A DNA stretch of 37,836 bases from a virus: positions 1 to 37,836 of the IMG/VR virus record IMGVR_UViG_3300027822_000026; one strand, given 5' to 3'. The translations under genes were made by a program, and so were the position numbers. The notes below the pieces were generated by a model. That model saw only the letters and a list, made by a program, of their open reading frames with translations. It searched no databases and was not told the origin of the DNA. This document shows, one piece after another, positions 1 through 7,505 of this stretch. Positions within the stretch are counted from its first letter, which is position 1. Every line of letters begins with the position of its first letter.

Positions 1-81
1 CCTGCGGCTCCTGCACCTGCGGCTCCTGCACCGGGGTACCCTGTACCTGCGGCTCCTGCACCGGGGTACCCTGTACAATAA
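1..81 (+). CDS. 3' end of Pro/Ala-rich protein (continues from window end)
   Basis: Frame 1 is open from the first base and reads proline/alanine repeats, then two copies of a 10-residue unit ending APGYPV, then Gln and a TAA stop at 79-81. The codons (CCT GCG GCT CCT GCA) are the same as those at the right end of the window, in the gene that starts at 37254. I infer this is the C-terminus of that protein in a circular genome. A 30-base unit is repeated exactly at 16-45 and 46-75. Joining the last and first bases directly shifts the frame by one; a one-base overlap or missing repeat units at the break would restore it. Confidence 0.75.
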   Translation, partial: PAAPAPAAPAPGYPVPAAPAPGYPVQ

Positions 82-89
82 CATTTCAG

Positions 90-121
90 ACGGTCCCGGG
101 TGTTTCATGTACCGGGACCGT
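90..121 (+). terminator. Strong hairpin after the Pro/Ala gene
   Basis: A perfect 10-bp inverted repeat (ACGGTCCCGG at 90-99, CCGGGACCGT at 112-121) with a 12-base loop begins 8 bases after the stop at 79-81. No good T-run follows on either strand, so it may be an RNA stability or processing hairpin, or a weak terminator. Confidence 0.5.
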
Positions 122-146
122 TAAACGAGGCTTAAAATAGCAATGA

Positions 147-237
147 GAGGGGCCAGGATGGAAACCCGGTTCGAATCCGGGGGCAGGCATGGACGCGGGT
201 AATTCCCTGTATGGAGGTTCGAGTCCTTCACCCCTCA
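147..237 (+). other. tRNA-like stretch with two T-arm-like hairpins
   Basis: Two near-perfect T-arm signatures lie 48 bases apart. The first has stem CCCGG/CCGGG around loop TTCGAAT (165-181); the second has stem GGAGG/CCTTC around loop TTCGAGT (213-229). After the second comes ACCCCTC (230-236), which pairs at six of seven positions with GAGGGGC at 147-153, like an acceptor stem. The 59 bases between do not give a normal D-arm, so I cannot fold a complete canonical tRNA. It could be a divergent class II tRNA (the first hairpin as anticodon arm with CGA), the remnant of two tRNA genes, or an attachment-like copy of host tRNA 3' ends. It lies directly before the DNA polymerase gene. Confidence 0.3.
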
Positions 238-251
238 ACCAAAGGCGTAAT

Positions 252-2132
252 ATGACTCACCAGAATTTTATATATGACATTGAGGTTTACCCGAACGTTT
301 TTACATGCTCTATAATTCACCATGAGACAGACGCACGTTACATGTTCGAACACTCAGACCGGTACAGTAACATTACGGAATTTTTCTCTTTCTGTGATTA
401 TCTCCGGGCAATGTCTGACGTTCGAATGGTCGGTTTCAATAACGAGGCGTACGACTATCCGGTAATCCATTATATTTTATCGACCGGCATGCACATTGCG
501 CCTTCACAGATTTACGATAAATCATACGGGATTATTAGCACACCTTTTCGGGAACGTTTCAATAATATTATTTGGCCGAGTCAACGTTACATACCTCAAC
601 TTGACCTTTATAAAATTCATCATTTCGACAACCACGCGAAAGCTACGTCGTTGAAAATGCTTGAATTCCAAATGAACCGAAACACTATTGAGGATTTACC
701 GTATAAACCCGGTTCGGTCCTCAACTCACCACAAATCGACGTTCTCAGGCAGTACAACAATAAAGACACGGACGATACTCGGGCATTTTTCATCAAATCC
801 GAGGCTGCTATTACCTTGCGGGATGAACTCAGCGCCAAATACGGCCAGGACATGACCAATTTTAACGACACGAAAATCGGGAAACAGTATTTTATAAACC
901 GTCTCGAGTCTCAGGCGCCGGGTTCCTGTTACATGAAAGGTGCCACCGGTCGAAGATTACCCCGGCAGACACCACGGGCGTCGATAGCACTCAGAGACGT
1001 TATTTTCCCGTATGTTCGGTTCGAACGTGAAGAGTTTAACCGTGTTCTGTCGTGGTTTAATTCACAGGTTATAACCGAGACTAAAGGCGCTATTGATGAT
1101 TTACACACCACGGTTGACGGTTTCCGGTACGACTTCGGTACCGGTGGAATCCACGGCAGTATACCCGGGCGTTGTCTGGCCAGTGACGACACGCATGTAA
1201 TCGTTGATATTGATGTTACCAGTTATTACCCGTCGTTAGCGATCAGCAACCGGGTATATCCGGAACACCTCGGGCCGACTTTCTGTGATATTTACGAGGC
1301 CGTCAAAGCCGAGAGACTCACGCACCCGAAAGGTACTCCTGAAAACGCTATGTTAAAACTCGCCTTGAATGGTGTTTACGGTGACAGTAATAACAAATAT
1401 GGCCCGTTTTATGACCCTCAGTACACAATGACGATTACCATTAACGGTCAATTATTATTGTGCATGCTGGCAGAACAGGTAATCAAGATACCTGAACTCG
1501 AAATGATTCAGATTAACACCGACGGATTGACGGTCCGTTTACCTCGAGTATGGTACAACCACCTTATGACAGTTTGCGCATGGTGGGAACAGGTAACACG
1601 CCTCGACCTCGAGTACGCCGAGTATTCCCGTATGTGGATTCGAGACGTCAATAATTATATTGCGGAGACCGCGAGTACCGGTAAACTCAAATTGAAAGGT
1701 GCTTACATGCACGACGGGCGCGGGTGGCATCAAAATAAATCCGCTCTCGTCGTGCAAAAAGCTGTTGAGGCATATTTGATACGGGGCGTTAATGTAGAGA
1801 CGTTCATACGGAACCACGAGAACCCGTTCGATTTCTGTCTCCGGACAAAGTTAACTCGAGCGAGTCGTCTCGTTTGGGGTGAAGATGACCGGCCGTTACA
1901 GAACACCACGAGATATTACATATCCACAAATGGCGCGCCATTAACAAAGATCATGCCACCCACGCCAGCACAGGTTACAAAGAACCCGAACGCACCCGAT
2001 AGACGCATGTCAATCCAAAAGGGGTGGAAGTGTACGCCCTGTAACAATATGGTCGAATTTGACCGGTTTGTTATTGATTACACGTATTATGTCGAAAAGG
2101 CATGGGAATTAATCGAACCAGTAAAACAATAG
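252..2132 (+). CDS. Family B DNA polymerase
   Basis: Replicative DNA polymerase of about 626 residues, short for family B and typical of phage enzymes. The N-terminal 3'-5' exonuclease has ExoI DIE (residues 9-11), ExoII in FNNEAYD (about 62-68) and ExoIII YNNKD (about 168-172). A GTGGIHG segment (about 296-302) matches the YxGG/A region between exonuclease and polymerase. The polymerase motifs are A, DVTSYYPS (about 321-328); B, KLALNGVYG (about 369-377); and C, INTDG (about 421-425), where the usual DTDS reads NTDG. LKLKGAY fits the late KxKG/KKRY motif. ATG 252 is preferred over the in-frame ATG at 189, whose extra 21 codons fall in the tRNA-like stretch; AAAGGCG lies just before ATG 252. 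It opens the rightward replication run. Confidence 0.92.
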   Translation: MTHQNFIYDIEVYPNVFTCSIIHHETDARYMFEHSDRYSNITEFFSFCDYLRAMSDVRMVGFNNEAYDYPVIHYILSTGMHIAPSQIYDKSYGIISTPFRERFNNIIWPSQRYIPQLDLYKIHHFDNHAKATSLKMLEFQMNRNTIEDLPYKPGSVLNSPQIDVLRQYNNKDTDDTRAFFIKSEAAITLRDELSAKYGQDMTNFNDTKIGKQYFINRLESQAPGSCYMKGATGRRLPRQTPRASIALRDVIFPYVRFEREEFNRVLSWFNSQVITETKGAIDDLHTTVDGFRYDFGTGGIHGSIPGRCLASDDTHVIVDIDVTSYYPSLAISNRVYPEHLGPTFCDIYEAVKAERLTHPKGTPENAMLKLALNGVYGDSNNKYGPFYDPQYTMTITINGQLLLCMLAEQVIKIPELEMIQINTDGLTVRLPRVWYNHLMTVCAWWEQVTRLDLEYAEYSRMWIRDVNNYIAETASTGKLKLKGAYMHDGRGWHQNKSALVVQKAVEAYLIRGVNVETFIRNHENPFDFCLRTKLTRASRLVWGEDDRPLQNTTRYYISTNGAPLTKIMPPTPAQVTKNPNAPDRRMSIQKGWKCTPCNNMVEFDRFVIDYTYYVEKAWELIEPVKQ

Positions 2133-2144
2133 GGGAATAAACAC

Positions 2145-2570
2145 ATGAAAAATAAAAACGGATATTGGACAGACGAAAACGGTAATCGGTGGAACGAAAT
2201 GTATTTCAATGAGAAAGAAGCGGAAAAATTCTCCGGTACGTTGGAAGACTGCACGGACTGCACGGACTGCACGGACTGCACGAACTGCACGGACTGCACG
2301 AACTGCACGAACTGCACGAACTGCACGGACTTTAAAATTAACCCAAATAGATATGGTTTTAAAGGTATCGGTGGTAAATATGACAATACGTGTGCTTATT
2401 GGATACCGGGCGGTGAAATTCAACTCGTTTGCGGTTGTTTCCGTGGGGACCTTGAGTCATTCGAAAAAGCAGTATTAAAAAAATACCCATCCGACCATGA
2501 GTACATGAAAGCTATCACCATTATCCGGACAATTATCGATTTAGAACAAACCGGCGGTAACAATGCGTAG
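2145..2570 (+). CDS. Hypothetical protein with Cys-Thr-Asp/Asn tandem repeats
   Basis: 141 residues starting at ATG 2145, 12 bases after the polymerase stop. The N-terminus is polar (YWTDENGNRWNEMYF). Residues about 35-63 are a three-residue repeat, C-T-D or C-T-N, with a cysteine every third position. The C-terminal half looks globular (GGKYDNTCAYWIPGGEIQL, then a helical end). Regularly spaced cysteines suggest metal binding or disulfide cross-linking, but I do not recognise the family and assign no function. The repeat DNA is a near-perfect 9-base tandem array, so its length may vary between isolates. The gene overlaps the next one by 8 bases, consistent with one transcript. Confidence 0.75.
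   Translation: MKNKNGYWTDENGNRWNEMYFNEKEAEKFSGTLEDCTDCTDCTDCTNCTDCTNCTNCTNCTDFKINPNRYGFKGIGGKYDNTCAYWIPGGEIQLVCGCFRGDLESFEKAVLKKYPSDHEYMKAITIIRTIIDLEQTGGNNA
2248..2328 (+). repeat. 9-bp tandem repeat, nine units, in frame
   Basis: Nine consecutive units of ACTGCACGG or ACTGCACGA fill 2248-2328 and differ only at the ninth base. Each unit encodes three residues (C-T-D or C-T-N with phase), so gain or loss of units keeps the frame and changes only the number of cysteines. Confidence 0.95.
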
Positions 2571-2946
2571 TGAACAGGTAATACAACAATCCATCAGGCT
2601 TGCCGCCCCACGTCAGGGGGTTATTCTCTGGCGTAATAATAACGGCGCCTGTCAAACCGCAGACGGTAGGCAAATACGGTACGGTTTGGCCAATGATTCA
2701 AGTCAGATCAACCGTGAATTTAAATCGTCTGACTTGATAGGTATCACCCGGCGGGTTATAACTCCGAATATGGTCGGACAGGTGGTCGGTATTTTTACCA
2801 GCATAGAAGTTAAACGGGAGGGGTGGCGCTACACAGGCACGGAACGCGAAGAGGCACAACAACGGTGGATTGACCTCGTAACAGCTTGTAACGGAATTGG
2901 TCAATTTTCTACAGGACCGGCGGATATATGGCCGGAAGAGGGGTAA
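2563..2946 (+). CDS. VRR-NUC domain nuclease
   Basis: 127 residues. The sequence carries the layout of the VRR-NUC branch of the PD-(D/E)XK nucleases: an N-terminal helix (EQVIQQSIRL), RNNNGA, then SSDLIGI (about 55-61) with the acidic residue, and SIEVKREG (about 82-89) with the ExK catalytic pair, then an amphipathic helix (EEAQQRWIDLV). Single-domain phage members are thought to act as structure-specific nucleases, perhaps Holliday-junction resolvases, and often sit in replication modules, as here. The start ATG overlaps the preceding gene by 8 bases. Confidence 0.85.
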   Translation: MRSEQVIQQSIRLAAPRQGVILWRNNNGACQTADGRQIRYGLANDSSQINREFKSSDLIGITRRVITPNMVGQVVGIFTSIEVKREGWRYTGTEREEAQQRWIDLVTACNGIGQFSTGPADIWPEEG

Positions 2947-2948
2947 AT

Positions 2949-3299
2949 ATGAATATAGAGGCACGGCTCGAACTGAACAAGATACAGCGCAACGGTCACA
3001 CTTTATTTGGATCGGACGACACTGGTCAACTCGACGTAATGTCAGGGCGGTTTATAACTGACGGTCTCCGCATGTGTAAACTGTGCGGTAAAGCCGAATC
3101 GGAATTAACCACGAGAGAATGTAAACCTCGTACGGCTATCGTTCGTTATCAGGGGTCGGACGGTGCCACCCGTACCGGTCGTCTCGTTAGAGAGAACACT
3201 CACACGACCATTGTAAAACCTTACATATGGATTCATTCGGACGAGATTAAAATTCACAAACGTAAAAACAAAATGCAATTTACAGGGCGGTGGATATGA
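2949..3299 (+). CDS. Hypothetical protein with CxxC motif
   Basis: 116 residues from ATG 2949. That start sits 2 bases after the VRR-NUC stop and behind GAGGGG; a longer in-frame start at 2928 would overlap the nuclease. Residues about 37-50 carry CKLC followed by a further cysteine (TREC), which could be a small metal site. The second half is beta-rich and basic (AIVRYQG, GRLVRENTHTTIVKPY, KIHKRKNK). I do not recognise the family. Its stop overlaps the start of the DUF1643 gene (ATGA). Confidence 0.65.
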   Translation: MNIEARLELNKIQRNGHTLFGSDDTGQLDVMSGRFITDGLRMCKLCGKAESELTTRECKPRTAIVRYQGSDGATRTGRLVRENTHTTIVKPYIWIHSDEIKIHKRKNKMQFTGRWI

Positions 3300-3784
3300 T
3301 GGACAGAAACGCGCATTTTTCAGACGACGGGATTTATAGATATTGGCTCTCTCGTCATTGGGATTACAGTAAAAATAATATTGCCTGGATAATGTTAAAC
3401 CCATCGACGGCAGACGGAAAAAAAGACGACAATACCATACGTAAATGTATCAAATTTTCCGAGTTTTGGGGTTTTGGTGGGATGATAGTCGTTAATTTAT
3501 TTGCGGCCCGTTCCACCGATCCGAAACAGCTTAAAAATTTCCCCGATCCGGTCGGGCCTGATAACAATTATTTTTTACTGAATGCAACAAAATATTGTAA
3601 AACGATAATTGCGGCGTGGGGCAACCATGGTACATATCTTAATCAAAGTGAAAGGGTAAAAGAACAATTTCGGTTACACGGTAAAAAATTAAACTGTCTG
3701 CACGTTAATAATTCTGGTGAACCTAAACACCCGTTATATATCAGTATGAATACTCAGTTTACACCATTCGAGGCGACCGCGTGA
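3296..3784 (+). CDS. DUF1643 family protein
   Basis: About 162 residues. The whole length matches DUF1643: YRYWLSRHWD, then IAWIMLNPSTAD, DDNTIRKCIKFSEFWGFGG, VVNLFAARSTDP and DPVGPDNN. The molecular function of the family is not established; members are common in phages and bacteria near DNA metabolism genes. The start is taken at ATG 3296, inside the ATGA overlap with the preceding stop; GTG 3290 and ATG 3299 are also in frame. The stop TGA overlaps the GTG of the primase gene. Confidence 0.85.
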   Translation: MMDRNAHFSDDGIYRYWLSRHWDYSKNNIAWIMLNPSTADGKKDDNTIRKCIKFSEFWGFGGMIVVNLFAARSTDPKQLKNFPDPVGPDNNYFLLNATKYCKTIIAAWGNHGTYLNQSERVKEQFRLHGKKLNCLHVNNSGEPKHPLYISMNTQFTPFEATA

Positions 3785-6141
3785 CCGCCCTTAACGCATT
3801 GCGGGCGTATCCGCAATGGATTAATTACAAACTGGTACCCAGGACCGACGGGAAAACCGATAAACTCCCGACAAATCCGCGTACCGGTCAAGTGTGCAAC
3901 GCTCACGACTCGTCGGTATGGATGACATACGACGAAGCGGCCGCCAGTGGTCAACCTGTCGCGTTCGTTTTCTCAGCGTCCGACCCGTTCTTTTTCCTCG
4001 ATATTGACGGTTGTCTCGAACCGTCCGGGCAATGGAACGAACAGGCGTTATACCTGTGTTCATTATTCCCCGGGTGCGCTGTCGAAGTGAGTCAATCCGG
4101 GCGCGGTCTTCACATATTCGGCATGGTGCCGGCCGACTTGCTACATGGTTGTAAACGTCCGGACCTCGGACTCGAGTTCTATACAACCGGTCGATTCTGT
4201 GCAATCACCGAAGCCGGTGTAACAGGTGACGCCGCAGTAATGCCGGACCCTGAGTTATACCGACAGTTCGTTGATTATTTTTTCCCACCGACGGCCGGTT
4301 CCGCGGGTCTGCCTACCGACCAACCCGGGGAATGGACGACCGAACCGGCGGCCGATTGGCTCGGACCGGACTCGGACGACGAATTACTCGAGCGTATGTT
4401 ACGGTCCCGGTCGGTTAAATCAATTGTCGGGGCCGGGGTGCGGTTCAAAGATTTATGGAACGCGGACCCCGAAGCACTCGAGCAAACATACCCGGACAAT
4501 GCCGGCATTCAAGGGCGGGCGTTCGATTGGTCCGCGGCCGACGCCGCGTTATGTTCTCACCTTGCTTTTTGGACCGGTAAAAACTGCGAGAGAATGGACC
4601 GTTTATGGGGTAAATCTGCACTCGGTCAACGTAGCAAGTACACCGACCGCCCCGCGTATAGGCAAGATACCATACTCCGGGCGGTTTCGGTGTGCTCTAA
4701 AGTTTACAGGGACCGTAAGTTAATAACTCCCGCGGACCCCGACGCCCCACCGGGTCCGGACGGTATGCGCCAGGGGTTCCAATTCCTCGCGCCTCAAGAT
4801 CAATCGAAACTATTCCAAGGGTGTGTTTATGTACGGGATATTCACAGGGTGTTCGTTCCGGACGGTGGGTTACTGAAACCGGACCAATTCAAAGCACAGT
4901 ATGGTGGTTATGTCTTCGCCCTGGATAATATAAACGATAAGACCACCCGTAACGCATGGGACGCTTTTATAGAATCTCAGGCGTTTACGGCACCGAGAGT
5001 ACACAGTACGTGCTTTAGACCAGAACATGCGGCGGGGGAAGTTATCACGTCCGAGGGGTTAAAGATTGTAAATACCTACATACCTATCGAGACGGACGCA
5101 CTTGCGGGTGATCCTGCGCCGTTTCTCGACCTCGTGGGGCGCCTGTTACCAGATGATAGGGACCGGGCCATACTCATTTCATACATGGCCGCATGTGTCC
5201 AATATCCAGGTATAAAATTCCAATGGGCGCCAGTTCTTCAAGGTACCCCGGGTAACGGTAAGTCATTGTTGAGTGAAATATTAACAAGGTGTGTGGGAGT
5301 TCGATACACGCATAAAGTAAACCCCAAAGATTTGAATAATGTGTTTAATGCGTGGGTTTTAGGTAAATTACTGGTGATAGTGGACGAGGTTAAAGTTAAA
5401 TCCGCAGACGACACAATAGAAACTCTCAAGAGTCTCGTTACTGACAGTCGCTTACCAATGCAAGCCAAAGGTCAGGACCAAACAACAGGTGATAACCGGG
5501 CGAATCTCATGTTCTCAACCAATTACAGGGACGGTATAGTAAAAACCCGGAGCGACCGGCGGTTCTCGGTATTTTTTACCGCTCAACAATGTGTTGATGA
5601 TATCCGTTCGTCCGGAATGGGTGGTCGATATTTTCCGAATCTTGTCGGGTGGCTTAAATCGGGTGGGTATGCTGTTATCAATTATTACTTGAAAACGTAC
5701 CCTATAGCTGACGAACTCAACCCGGCGACCACTTGTGTATGGGCGCCCGAAACAACGTCCAGTGAAGACGCAATAACGGCCAGTTACGGACCGTTCTCAC
5801 AGGAGATTATAGAAGCGGTCGAATCCGGGTCGCCTGGATTCTGCGGCGGGTGGGTTTCAAGCATGGCACTTGACAGACTCGTGGAGAAGACTCGAAACCG
5901 TGTGACACTCAGGGCGCGTAAAGAACTACTCGCGGAACTCGGGTACATGAAACACCCGTCGTTACCAGACGGTCGAGTAACACGAATCATACCGGCAGAA
6001 AACGGCCGCCCTCGACTATACGTGAGAGCCGGCCACCTCAGTATTAACATAACGGACCCGGGCGCGGTCGTGGCTTCATTCTGTGCCGCTCAAAATTACC
6101 CGGCTATTCCGGAAACACCCGCCGTCGAGGCGTCCCGCTAA
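3781..6141 (+). CDS. Primase-polymerase / SF3 helicase fusion
   Basis: 786 residues. The N-terminal part is an AEP primase-polymerase domain: WINYKLVPR, DKLPTNP, then DIDG (D74, D76) as metal-binding residues, SQSGRGLHIFG (104-114) as the SxH-type motif and EFYTTGRFCAIT (about 132-143). The C-terminal part is a superfamily 3 helicase of the phage DUF5906 type, with Walker A GTPGNGKS (488-495), Walker B LLVIVDEV (530-537) and a sensor-like FSTNYRD. Such fusions prime and unwind the replication fork; together with the family B polymerase this is a compact replisome. The GTG start overlaps the upstream stop (GTGA). A hairpin terminator overlaps the 3' end. Confidence 0.9.
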   Translation: MTALNALRAYPQWINYKLVPRTDGKTDKLPTNPRTGQVCNAHDSSVWMTYDEAAASGQPVAFVFSASDPFFFLDIDGCLEPSGQWNEQALYLCSLFPGCAVEVSQSGRGLHIFGMVPADLLHGCKRPDLGLEFYTTGRFCAITEAGVTGDAAVMPDPELYRQFVDYFFPPTAGSAGLPTDQPGEWTTEPAADWLGPDSDDELLERMLRSRSVKSIVGAGVRFKDLWNADPEALEQTYPDNAGIQGRAFDWSAADAALCSHLAFWTGKNCERMDRLWGKSALGQRSKYTDRPAYRQDTILRAVSVCSKVYRDRKLITPADPDAPPGPDGMRQGFQFLAPQDQSKLFQGCVYVRDIHRVFVPDGGLLKPDQFKAQYGGYVFALDNINDKTTRNAWDAFIESQAFTAPRVHSTCFRPEHAAGEVITSEGLKIVNTYIPIETDALAGDPAPFLDLVGRLLPDDRDRAILISYMAACVQYPGIKFQWAPVLQGTPGNGKSLLSEILTRCVGVRYTHKVNPKDLNNVFNAWVLGKLLVIVDEVKVKSADDTIETLKSLVTDSRLPMQAKGQDQTTGDNRANLMFSTNYRDGIVKTRSDRRFSVFFTAQQCVDDIRSSGMGGRYFPNLVGWLKSGGYAVINYYLKTYPIADELNPATTCVWAPETTSSEDAITASYGPFSQEIIEAVESGSPGFCGGWVSSMALDRLVEKTRNRVTLRARKELLAELGYMKHPSLPDGRVTRIIPAENGRPRLYVRAGHLSINITDPGAVVASFCAAQNYPAIPETPAVEASR

Positions 6142-6156
6142 TCCCGGGGCGCCTCG
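6126..6156 (+). terminator. Rho-independent terminator of the rightward replication run
   Basis: CGAGGCGTCCC (6126-6136) pairs with GGGGCGCCTCG (6146-6156) as an 11-bp stem with one G-T wobble and a 9-base loop, followed by CGCGTTATTTTA. It spans the primase stop codon and sits where rightward and leftward genes converge. The T-rich side favours termination of rightward transcripts. Confidence 0.7.
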
Positions 6157-6284
6157 CGCGTTATTTTACGGATTTCCTCTAATTTCTCATCCCGGCAGTT
6201 ATCACAATATCCGTAAGATACGAGACCGTCGTTCTCCACGTCTTCACGGGTGACGGTCTCACATTCGCAACATACCGTTTTCAT
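6138..6284 (-). CDS. Small double-CxxC protein
   Basis: 48 codons, starting at ATG 6284. It begins MKTVCCECETVTRED, has GYCDNC near the middle and ends in a charged helix. Two CxxC pairs about 22 residues apart suggest a single zinc ribbon. Its start overlaps the stop of the next gene upstream (ATGA, 6281-6284), and its stop overlaps the primase stop by 4 bases tail to tail. The tight coupling and clean zinc-ribbon pattern support a real gene; function unknown. Confidence 0.65.
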   Translation of the reverse strand: MKTVCCECETVTREDVENDGLVSYGYCDNCRDEKLEEIRKITREAPRD

Positions 6285-6493
6285 ATTAATTTCAACTTTC
6301 CGTGAGCATCCACGTAAACCTGATTAAAATCGGACGTTGAGACACCGAAACCGGCGTCAAGAACTCGTTCACGGTTCGTTGCATCATACGTGCGTAAACG
6401 CAAGGTACCGCCGTCAATTTCCGCGTGTATGATCGCTTTACCGTCCGAATGGTCAAGTATCTGCGTGTGATTGATTCGTATAGTCTGTGACAT
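6281..6493 (-). CDS. Small hypothetical protein
   Basis: 70 residues from ATG 6493 (MSQTIRINHTQ), which has GGGGGTG eight bases before it; a longer in-frame start at 6532 would overlap the upstream gene and lacks a good site. The protein is beta-rich with no cysteines and no membrane segment (HAEIDGGTLRLRTYDATN). I do not recognise it. It sits 17 bases after the PP-loop gene and is coupled to the double-CxxC gene by an ATGA overlap. Confidence 0.65.
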   Translation of the reverse strand: MSQTIRINHTQILDHSDGKAIIHAEIDGGTLRLRTYDATNRERVLDAGFGVSTSDFNQVYVDAHGKLKLI

Positions 6494-6510
6494 TATTTCA
6501 CCCCCGTTGA

Positions 6511-7215
6511 TTACATTGAACAAAAGCGGCATTTTTTAACACCGCGTGGTTTTGTATTTCGCATTTTTCGACCGGACAATATTTCTTTACGTAACCCGTC
6601 GAGATCGGCCGACCATGTATCACGCCCGGGTGAACGAAAGGTGTATCCGTGTTTCTTTTCGATCTGTACATATTCTTCGTATCTGTCGGGATGATTTTCG
6701 AGAAGTGTTCGCCACTCGGGTAATCTTTGAAAGAAACAACACCCACAATCGGTACGTTCAGGAATTTGGATATCGTTATTCTTCAGGTACCCCATTACCT
6801 CATTGATACCCCATTTCCATTTTTTCATGGGGTATTCAACGTTGATACTCGAATCGATAATACCGAGCCGCCCCTCTTCGTCCGATCTTAAACCGACGTA
6901 CATTATCGATTCGTCACCCATGGACCCCATGTATTTGATAAACGGTTTTATTTTTATTTCCTGCGTACAAAATCTCATTCTAAAATTTGGGAGGGCGTTT
7001 TTTCTTTCTATGACGTCCCACAGTGTTTCGACAGTCAATTTTTTCAAAGGCCCGAGGATCGATTCAAGTTTACGCCAGTGTTCTTCCATTTCTGGTAACT
7101 CGTCGCCTGTCGGAGTTAAAACGTATTCGAATTCACGATCCGGGTGTAACTCTTTTAATCTCAATGCCATTGCTGTTGAATCTTTACCGCCTGATAATGC
7201 GACAACGTGTTTCAT
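6511..7215 (-). CDS. PAPS reductase-family PP-loop protein
   Basis: 234 residues. The N-terminal SGGKDSTAMAL (8-18) is the PP-loop of adenine nucleotide alpha hydrolases. RFCTQEIKIKPF (about 80-91) matches the CTxxxKxxP segment of PAPS reductase/DndC-like proteins. TDCGCCFFQR (about 156-165) and a C-terminal CRFCSM supply extra cysteines that could hold a metal or iron-sulfur cluster. Phage members are widespread, with unproven substrates; sulfur assimilation, nucleotide or tRNA thiolation and DNA modification are all possible. The gene is first in a leftward three-gene unit and has a consensus-like promoter about 70 bases upstream. Confidence 0.85.
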   Translation of the reverse strand: MKHVVALSGGKDSTAMALRLKELHPDREFEYVLTPTGDELPEMEEHWRKLESILGPLKKLTVETLWDVIERKNALPNFRMRFCTQEIKIKPFIKYMGSMGDESIMYVGLRSDEEGRLGIIDSSINVEYPMKKWKWGINEVMGYLKNNDIQIPERTDCGCCFFQRLPEWRTLLENHPDRYEEYVQIEKKHGYTFRSPGRDTWSADLDGLRKEILSGRKMRNTKPRGVKKCRFCSM

Positions 7216-7281
7216 ATCCCTGTACCCTTTCTCGTTATGTTTCCCGCTTCGAACTGTTCGTCGCGGAGTGCCTTATATCCC

Positions 7282-7310
7282 TATATACTGCTATCCTTGT
7301 AACTTGTCAA
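7282..7310 (-). promoter_or_regulatory. Sigma-70-type promoter for the PP-loop operon
   Basis: On the minus strand TTGACA (7310-7305) is separated by 17 bases from TATATA (7287-7282). It points at the PP-loop gene starting at 7215. The -35 box is a perfect match and the spacing is ideal. Confidence 0.7.
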
Positions 7311-7384
7311 GGCTTTTTCTCTATTAAAGAAAATAATTCTCCCTCATTGTCATTTCCTGCTATCTCTGTATCCTTCCTTCCTGC

Positions 7385-7432
7385 TATCTCTGTATCTCTC
7401 TATCTCTCTATCTCTCTATCTCTCTATCTCTG
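7385..7432. repeat. 8-bp tandem repeat, six units
   Basis: Six units of TATCTCTC/TATCTCTG fill 7385-7432, preceded by a partial duplicate (CTGCTATCTCTGTATC occurs at 7357 and 7382). The tract is a pure pyrimidine/TA run between the RHH-repeat gene's terminator and the PP-loop promoter, and does not code. The 290-base gap 7216-7505 holds only this, the promoter and the terminator. Confidence 0.9.
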
Positions 7433-7465
7433 AAAACAGAAAAGGCGTCCCGTTAAGAACGCCTT
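7428..7465 (-). terminator. Rho-independent terminator of the RHH-repeat gene
   Basis: On the minus strand the stem AAGGCGT/ACGCCTT (7465-7459 and 7448-7442) with a 10-base loop is followed by a T-rich run (TTTTCTGTTTTC). It lies about 40 bases past the stop at 7506 and separates this gene from the PP-loop operon. Confidence 0.75.
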
Positions 7466-7505
7466 GTGAAACTGCCCACAATGTGTGTTAATTTTGGTCG
7501 GTATG

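Noticed and set aside
189-251. N-terminal extension of the DNA polymerase from ATG 189
   Set aside because: The extra codons lie in the tRNA-like stretch, are low in family similarity, and ATG 252 begins the normal exonuclease N-terminus.
2087-2478. Open frames on both strands over the 9-bp repeat (VQF, RAV or TAR repeats)
   Set aside because: They are shadows of the tandem DNA repeat; only the frame with a junction to its neighbours and a non-repeat globular part is kept.
7023-7433. Rightward open frame ending in a Ser/Leu/Tyr repeat
   Set aside because: It runs antisense through the PP-loop gene, its promoter and the TATCTCTC array and has no ribosome site.
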